Positions 58,971 through 64,000 of a DNA stretch of 64,000 nt are shown one piece after another. This stretch comes from Nitrosopumilus sp. GTDB lineage: Archaea; Thermoproteota; Nitrososphaeria; Nitrososphaerales; Nitrosopumilaceae. The notes under the pieces were generated by a model that worked only from the letters and a program-made list of their open reading frames with translations, was not told the DNA's origin and did not search any database. Position 1 is the first letter of the stretch; the number at the start of each line of letters is the position of its first letter. The position numbers were made by a program, and so were the translations under genes. The stretch lies in contig NZ_JAILWC010000002.1 of the NCBI RefSeq assembly GCF_025699125.1, positions 186,001 to 250,000 on the forward strand. The letters are read 5' to 3'.

Positions 58971-59993
58971 TTGAATCATATATTGCTAGACATTGCAACA
59001 ATGGACAAAGTAGACACTCAGGGAATGTACAAAATCTATGATTCATGGCCAGAGATTGCACGTGAATCATACGAGGCCTATCACGAACTTGTAGATTTTC
59101 ACGATATAGATCACATTGTTTTTGCTGGAATGGGAGGTTCTGGTGCTATTGGAGACTTGTTTGCTTCAATACTATCCAAAAGCGATATTCATGTGTCGCT
59201 TATCAAAGGATATCTCTTGCCAAAGACGGCTGATAAAAAAACTCTAGTAGTTACAACAAGTGTGTCTGGAAATACATCTGAGACTCTGACAGTACTTGAT
59301 TCTGCTGCAAAACTGGATTGTAAATTAATTGCATTTTCGTCTGGAGGCAAAATGGAAGACAAGTGTAAAAAAAACCAAATAATATTTAGAAAAATTCCGC
59401 TTGTTCATTCACCAAGAACATCTTTTGTCAGTTTTACTTATTCGATTCTAAAGACATTAAATTCAGTTCTTCCAATTAAGAAAAACGATATTGTAGAATC
59501 ATTAGACGAACTTGACATTATGAAAAAACAAATCTTCTCTCATAACTTATCAGATTCAAATCCTGCAATCAATTTAGCTAGTTGGATATCTGGAATTCCC
59601 ATTATTTATTATCCTCACGGATTGCAATCAACTGCAACAAGATTCAAATCATCTTTACAAGAAAATGCAAAGACTCATGCAATCATTGAGGATGTCATAG
59701 AGGCTTGTCATAACGGAATAGTATCATGGGAGAAACCATCTGTAGTGCAGCCTGTTTTATTGCAAGGAAAAGACGATTACATAAAAACAAAGGAAAGATT
59801 TGACATAATCAAAGAATTCTTTACGAAAAGAGATATTGATTTTAAGGAGATTCACTCTGTTTCAGGAAACATTTTGACAAAAACGATTTCTCTTATCTAT
59901 ATGCTTGACTATGCAACAATTTACAAGGCAGTTTTGTCAAAAACAGATCCTTCTCCTGTTTTACCCATAGATTACATAAAAAGCAGAATTTGA
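58971..59993 (+). CDS. Bifunctional phosphoglucose/phosphomannose isomerase
   Basis: 340 residues starting at TTG (58971). Two SIS domains with FAGMGGSGAIGDLF and TTSVSGNTSETL (phosphate-binding loops) match the archaeal bifunctional PGI/PMI family. It interconverts glucose-6-P, fructose-6-P and mannose-6-P, feeding central metabolism and the glycan genes downstream. Confidence 0.88.
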   Translation: MNHILLDIATMDKVDTQGMYKIYDSWPEIARESYEAYHELVDFHDIDHIVFAGMGGSGAIGDLFASILSKSDIHVSLIKGYLLPKTADKKTLVVTTSVSGNTSETLTVLDSAAKLDCKLIAFSSGGKMEDKCKKNQIIFRKIPLVHSPRTSFVSFTYSILKTLNSVLPIKKNDIVESLDELDIMKKQIFSHNLSDSNPAINLASWISGIPIIYYPHGLQSTATRFKSSLQENAKTHAIIEDVIEACHNGIVSWEKPSVVQPVLLQGKDDYIKTKERFDIIKEFFTKRDIDFKEIHSVSGNILTKTISLIYMLDYATIYKAVLSKTDPSPVLPIDYIKSRI

Positions 59994-60299
59994 AATATTT
60001 GGTAAGAAATGCTATTTGATAGTTAAAATTAATAGAAAATCTAAATATATTTTTCAGATTTTTACATTAAATGTTAATACATTTCAGATGGTTGTCTTTT
60101 TGGAAATTTTACAATTTTGATTTTTGCTTTTAACAATTTAATTAATGACATGCTATAACAATACACAGATTAGTTTTAAAGGTATCAAAAAACGGTCCTA
60201 TAGGTTATATTTATGGATGAAAAATTGAGGGCAATTTTTAATCTATTTTCTAATATGAGAATTAGTTCATATCAATTATGATCATATCGAAATAAAATG
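59994..60299. other. Intergenic region without a gene
   Basis: About 300 bp of very AT-rich sequence between convergent genes. I see no coding sequence and no clear structured RNA. Confidence 0.5.
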
Positions 60300-61175
60300 T
60301 TACGTTTTTCGAGTAGCAGATATGCTATACAAAACAACAGACATCAATAGTAAAATTAAACCAATTATTAGAGAACTCATTGCAGTTAATATAGATGGCA
60401 GTGAAAAATTTCCAGTTTCATTAAAATTTGATATAGCATACGTTGCAAATCCCAATCCCACGATCAACAAAATCATTCCCGGAATTCCAAGATATTTTAA
60501 GGGATGATGTATTGCAATTAATTCAAGTAAAGAAGCAATTACACTCATTGAATGAGAGACAGGATCTTTAGTAGAAGTTTTTTCTCCAGTGTTATAAAGT
60601 ACAGTTACTTTTTTTTCGGTAATTTTTAATCCTTTGTTGACTGCATCTACTAAAATTTCAGAATCAACTCCAAATCCGTTTGTTGAAAAACTAATAGACT
60701 GAATTGCTTTTTTTGAATAAGAGCGAAAACCGCTTTGTGTATCTGAGAATGGAAGTTCAGCTGCCAATTTTGTAATTGTATCTAGCATTTTATTTCCAGC
60801 TTTTCTGTAAGAAGGCATTTCTTTATCATCTGAAAATCTATTACCAATTACTATATCAAAATTATTTTCTAAAATAGGTTCAATTAAGTTTGGAATTTGT
60901 TCAGGTAAAAATTGGCCATCTCCATCTATAGTGACTACAACATCAGCATCAATGTCCTTTGCATATCTAAAAAGAGATTTCATAGCATGTCCTTTTCCCA
61001 TATTTTTTTCGTGTTTTAGTACAATCGCACCTGCATTCTTAGCTTGCTCAGAAGTTAAATCAGTAGAACCGTCATCACATACAACAACTCTATCTGCATA
61101 GTTCAGCGATTTTTTTATTACATCGACAATTGGTTTTTCTTCATTAAACGCAGGAATACATACCAATTTCAACAT
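60300..61175 (-). CDS. GT2 glycosyltransferase, dolichyl-phosphate-mannose-synthase-like
   Basis: 291 residues. The GT-A domain (about 1-215) has IPAFNEEKPIVDVI, CDDGSTDLT and VTIDGDGQFLPEQ (DxD). Two C-terminal membrane helices (about 230-252 and 262-285) follow, as in membrane-bound DPM-like enzymes. It is likely to move a sugar to a polyprenyl phosphate for surface glycans. It is divergent from the deacetylase gene. Confidence 0.88.
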   Translation of the reverse strand: MLKLVCIPAFNEEKPIVDVIKKSLNYADRVVVCDDGSTDLTSEQAKNAGAIVLKHEKNMGKGHAMKSLFRYAKDIDADVVVTIDGDGQFLPEQIPNLIEPILENNFDIVIGNRFSDDKEMPSYRKAGNKMLDTITKLAAELPFSDTQSGFRSYSKKAIQSISFSTNGFGVDSEILVDAVNKGLKITEKKVTVLYNTGEKTSTKDPVSHSMSVIASLLELIAIHHPLKYLGIPGMILLIVGLGFATYAISNFNETGNFSLPSILTAMSSLIIGLILLLMSVVLYSISATRKT

Positions 61176-61264
61176 ATCAAAAATAAAATAACTATTTGTA
61201 GTATATCTACATTGTTTTTAAAATAGAATAATGAGTTATTAGCTAGAAAAAAGAATCTAAAAAC

Positions 61265-62089
61265 ATGCCTGTAACAAACATAATGTCAGTTGATTTAGAA
61301 GACTATTACTGTGACTTACCATTTTCAGAATGGTCAAAATATGAAAGCAGAGTTATCAAAAACACTGAAAGAATTCTAGATTTGTTTGAAAAATATGATG
61401 TCAAAGCTACATTTTTTGTGCTAGGTTATATTGCTGAAAAGTTTCCAGAGTTGATAAAAAAAATTTCAGATACGGGACATGAAATCGCAAGTCACAGTTA
61501 TGCTCACATTGATTTAAGAAAAGTCAGTAAAAAGCAATTTGAGGATGACTTTTTTAAATCAATTAATGTTTTAGAAAAAATTACCGGCAAAAAAGTAGAG
61601 GGTTTTAGAGCACCGTTTTTTTCCATCAATAAAGACAATTATTGGGTTTTTGAAATCTTAAGCAAGAAGATTACTTATGATTCGAGTGTTTTCCCTGTTA
61701 AGACTCAACTGTATGGGATTCGTAACGCACCCAGATTCATCTATAGACCGTCATTAGAGAATATTGTTAATGAAGATAAGAACGGAAAACTTGTTGAGAT
61801 TCCAATGGCAACACATAGAATTCCCATAATTGGAAACATTCCAATTGCAGGAGGATTTTATCTTAGGTTTTTTCCATATTGGTACATGAAGCTGGGAATT
61901 AAAAAACTGAACAAGCAAGGAAAGCCTGCAATGTTATACATACATCCAAAGGATTTAGATCCTTCAATGCCCAGAATTAAGGAATACAGTTGGTACTATT
62001 ATTATAATTTGAAATCAGCGATTGGAAAATTTGAGAAATTATTGAATGATTTCAAATTTGGAACAGCAAAAGAAGTATTAGCAATTTAG
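61265..62089 (+). CDS. Polysaccharide deacetylase
   Basis: 274 residues of the NodB-homology (CE4) family. Metal and catalytic residues are visible: SVDLEDYYCDLPFS (Asp pair), HSYAHIDL (two His), GFRAPFFS and the C-terminal YIHPKDLD (His). It removes acetyl groups from a surface polysaccharide. No signal peptide is present, so it probably acts on a cytoplasmic lipid-linked sugar. Confidence 0.88.
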   Translation: MPVTNIMSVDLEDYYCDLPFSEWSKYESRVIKNTERILDLFEKYDVKATFFVLGYIAEKFPELIKKISDTGHEIASHSYAHIDLRKVSKKQFEDDFFKSINVLEKITGKKVEGFRAPFFSINKDNYWVFEILSKKITYDSSVFPVKTQLYGIRNAPRFIYRPSLENIVNEDKNGKLVEIPMATHRIPIIGNIPIAGGFYLRFFPYWYMKLGIKKLNKQGKPAMLYIHPKDLDPSMPRIKEYSWYYYYNLKSAIGKFEKLLNDFKFGTAKEVLAI

Positions 62090-62167
62090 AGTATTTTTTA
62101 ATAGCAGTTATCCATTTGACTAAATTAAAAAACACATATTGAAAATCAGATTGGAGAATAATTTCAA

Positions 62168-63040
62168 TTAGTCAGAATGATTAATTGTGTATTCTAAGCC
62201 AGTCTGAATATCAATTTTGGGGTTAAAGTTTAGGATTTTTTTTGCTTTTGTGTTATCAGCCCAAATACATTTTTCATCAGGTATTTCTGAACTGTATTTA
62301 ACAGTAATTTTTGTTTTAGTGATTTGTTCAACTATTGAAATTAATTCTTTGATTGAATAACATTTTCCAGAAGAAATATTGAAAATATTAAATCCATCTA
62401 ACTTATGATTAATTACATTTAAAATACAATCAATAGCATCATCAACGTAGAGCATGTCACGTTGTTGTTTTCCTTGATTATAACAAATTGGAATGATGGT
62501 TTTGTCCTTTGTAGAGTTTATAATTTTGCTTAGAAATCCATTATTTTTAGTTGGACCATAGATTCCTGCAAAACGTAAAACAGTAACATTAATTCCATGC
62601 ATTTCTGAAAAATATTTGTACATTTGTTCAGTGAGTAATTTTATCATCCCATATGATGACTTTGGTTTTAATGGATCAGTTTCTTGTGAAGGTCTTTTCA
62701 AATTTTCTCCATATACATTAATGGAAGAAGCTAAAATTATTTGCTTTATTTTTTTGTCAATACAAGAATTTAGTAAGTTCAGACCTCCAAGTATGTTTGA
62801 ATTAATATAATCAGATTCATTTGGAGTCAGTTGTCCCAACAAATTAACTATTGTTTCATTCTCACGTATTTTATTTAGAAAAGAATTTGTGTATAAAATA
62901 TTTCCCTTGAATGTTTCAGCAGTAGTTTGTAAATTTGAATTATGAATCATCATTCTTACAGAATTATTTTTTTCGATTTTTTTAAGAAGTGATTTTCCAA
63001 GAAAACCAGCTCCACCAAATAATAATATATTTTGAGTCAT
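62168..63040 (-). CDS. NAD-dependent sugar epimerase/dehydratase
   Basis: 290 residues of the extended SDR family. NAD motif LFGGAGFLGKSLL and the catalytic SYGMIKL (Tyr-x3-Lys) are clear, with ASSINVYGE and VLRFAGIYGP. It converts a nucleotide sugar (4-epimerase or dehydratase type). It follows the UDP-GlcNAc 2-epimerase by 1 bp, in an operon. Confidence 0.88.
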   Translation of the reverse strand: MTQNILLFGGAGFLGKSLLKKIEKNNSVRMMIHNSNLQTTAETFKGNILYTNSFLNKIRENETIVNLLGQLTPNESDYINSNILGGLNLLNSCIDKKIKQIILASSINVYGENLKRPSQETDPLKPKSSYGMIKLLTEQMYKYFSEMHGINVTVLRFAGIYGPTKNNGFLSKIINSTKDKTIIPICYNQGKQQRDMLYVDDAIDCILNVINHKLDGFNIFNISSGKCYSIKELISIVEQITKTKITVKYSSEIPDEKCIWADNTKAKKILNFNPKIDIQTGLEYTINHSD

Positions 63041-63041
63041 A

Positions 63042-64000
63042 TTAATAGAAAAGTTGTTTTTGTATAGGGATTTTTTTGATATCTAAGTTTTCTAGTAATT
63101 TCACAATTTTTTTTGCAGAATGACCTTCTCCATACAGACTTTTTGTTTTCTTACACTTTTCTAAAAATTGTTTATCATAAATTGCTTTTATTATTACTTT
63201 TTTAATTTTATTTTTATCATAATCTACATCTATGACACTTGATGATTGAAGTCTTTTAGATTGTCTACTGCCAATATCGATAGAGGGTACATGTAAAAAA
63301 GGGGCTTCCATTATTCCGCTGCTAGAGTTACCTACCAACACAGAAGAGTTTTTGAGTAAATTTATGTACTTTTCAAAGCTTAGTGTAGAATATTGTTTGA
63401 TTTTAGAATGTTTGATGATTTGAGAAATTTGTTTTGATCCAGCATCTGCATTTCCATAAATTAAAATTGCTTGAACATTCAATTCTTTTACCGCATCCAA
63501 TGTTTTTCTAAAATTTTTTTGGATTGAATCTAATTCCGTAGTAACTGTGTGCTGAAGAATCAATACTAGAGGCTTAGATAAATCAATATCAAATTCTTTT
63601 TCTAGTTCATGTTTAGGGATTTTTTTCACTGTTCTAATACTATCAAGAGAGGGATTTCCTACAACATGAACATATTTTGGATTTTCGCCCATTCTGATTA
63701 TTCGTCTAGCAGCAGATGAATTGGTGACATAGTGAATATGCGCAAATCTTGTAGTAGCATGTCTGATAGGATCATCAATTGTACCACTAACTTCACCACC
63801 TTCAATATGAATTACAATTTTATTCATATGAGCTCCAATAATTGCAGATGCAAAGTTTGCACCTATATCAAATCCAGATAATATGATATCAGGATTTAAT
63901 TTTTTAACAAGTTTAGATAATTCAATAATTGATTTTCCAAATGCAGATACCATTTCAAACCCAGTATCATCTTTTTTTCTAGAGTACATTTGAAACTTTG
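63042..64000 (-). CDS. UDP-N-acetylglucosamine 2-epimerase-like protein (partial)
   Basis: At least 315 residues; the frame is still open at the window edge and the N-terminal ~70 residues of the family are missing, so the gene starts outside. Features: LSGFDIGANFASAI, IHIEGGEVSGTID, VGNPSLDSI, GNSSSGIMEAPFL and the C-terminal GEGHSAKKIV. It resembles hydrolysing UDP-GlcNAc 2-epimerases (NeuC-like) that make ManNAc for acidic surface sugars. Confidence 0.85.
   Translation of the reverse strand, partial: KFQMYSRKKDDTGFEMVSAFGKSIIELSKLVKKLNPDIILSGFDIGANFASAIIGAHMNKIVIHIEGGEVSGTIDDPIRHATTRFAHIHYVTNSSAARRIIRMGENPKYVHVVGNPSLDSIRTVKKIPKHELEKEFDIDLSKPLVLILQHTVTTELDSIQKNFRKTLDAVKELNVQAILIYGNADAGSKQISQIIKHSKIKQYSTLSFEKYINLLKNSSVLVGNSSSGIMEAPFLHVPSIDIGSRQSKRLQSSSVIDVDYDKNKIKKVIIKAIYDKQFLEKCKKTKSLYGEGHSAKKIVKLLENLDIKKIPIQKQLFY

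Noticed and set aside
1-64000. CRISPR array, transposase or IS element
   Set aside because: No regularly spaced short repeats, and no transposase or terminal inverted repeats of an IS were seen.

Overview
The window is AT-rich archaeal DNA, most likely from a marine ammonia-oxidising archaeon of the Nitrosopumilus type (Nitrososphaerota/Thaumarchaeota). The main evidence is a 4-hydroxybutyryl-CoA dehydratase next to an ADP-forming acyl-CoA ligase (the thaumarchaeal 3-hydroxypropionate/4-hydroxybutyrate carbon-fixation pair), a haem-copper oxidase operon built around cupredoxins, a PEFG-type C-terminal sorting signal, archaeal TATA boxes with very short leaders, many stand-alone receiver domains and ribbon-helix-helix proteins, and tightly packed genes on both strands.

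Layout. 0-6 kb: an amidohydrolase, tRNA-Ala(CGC), three zinc-ribbon proteins, thioredoxin and signal peptidase I. 6-10 kb: the carbon-fixation pair. 10-18 kb: an RNase H-like protein, small membrane proteins with an HTH regulator, radical SAM proteins, two UspA proteins, and the complete AmmeMemoRadiSam set (radical SAM enzyme, AMMECR1, MEMO1). 18-25.7 kb: receiver and histidine kinase, methyltransferase, IlvE, a candidate structured RNA, aspartate kinase, a MurG-like glycosyltransferase and tRNA-Val(TAC). 25.7-33 kb: coupled micro-ORFs including a C2H2 finger, an MFS permease, a rhodanese/metallo-beta-lactamase sulfur protein with a TauE-type exporter, three signalling proteins and Dps. 33-39.4 kb: an iron-type locus with a PEFG-CTERM surface protein, an FTR1 permease and a hydantoinase A-like ATPase.

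39.76-46.25 kb is an integrated element beside tRNA-Lys(CTT). It has 14-bp att repeats, and its tyrosine recombinase gene is split at the att site in the SSV manner: 16 codons lie at one end and the remainder at the tRNA end. The recombinase is also truncated before its catalytic C-terminus, so the element looks decayed. It carries a receiver protein, several small secreted proteins, a frameshifted winged-helix regulator and its own set of palindromes and direct repeats.

46.3-52 kb: an SRPBCC protein and a terminal-oxidase operon (a small membrane subunit, CoxB, CoxA, a double cupredoxin, a half-size CtaA). 52-60 kb: F420- and flavin-type oxidoreductases, an aminotransferase, a slightly irregular tRNA-Arg(TCG), an SDR, a DUF59 protein, MtnA and a phosphoglucose/phosphomannose isomerase. 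60-64 kb: the start of a surface-glycan cluster (GT2, polysaccharide deacetylase, epimerase, UDP-GlcNAc 2-epimerase running off the end).

The most unusual parts are the split-integrase element with its repeats, the FTR1/PEFG/HyuA locus with an internal gene-conversion tract, the candidate RNA near 22.95 kb, and several Cys-rich micro-ORFs coupled by ATGA overlaps. All calls are from reading the sequence; no database search was possible.
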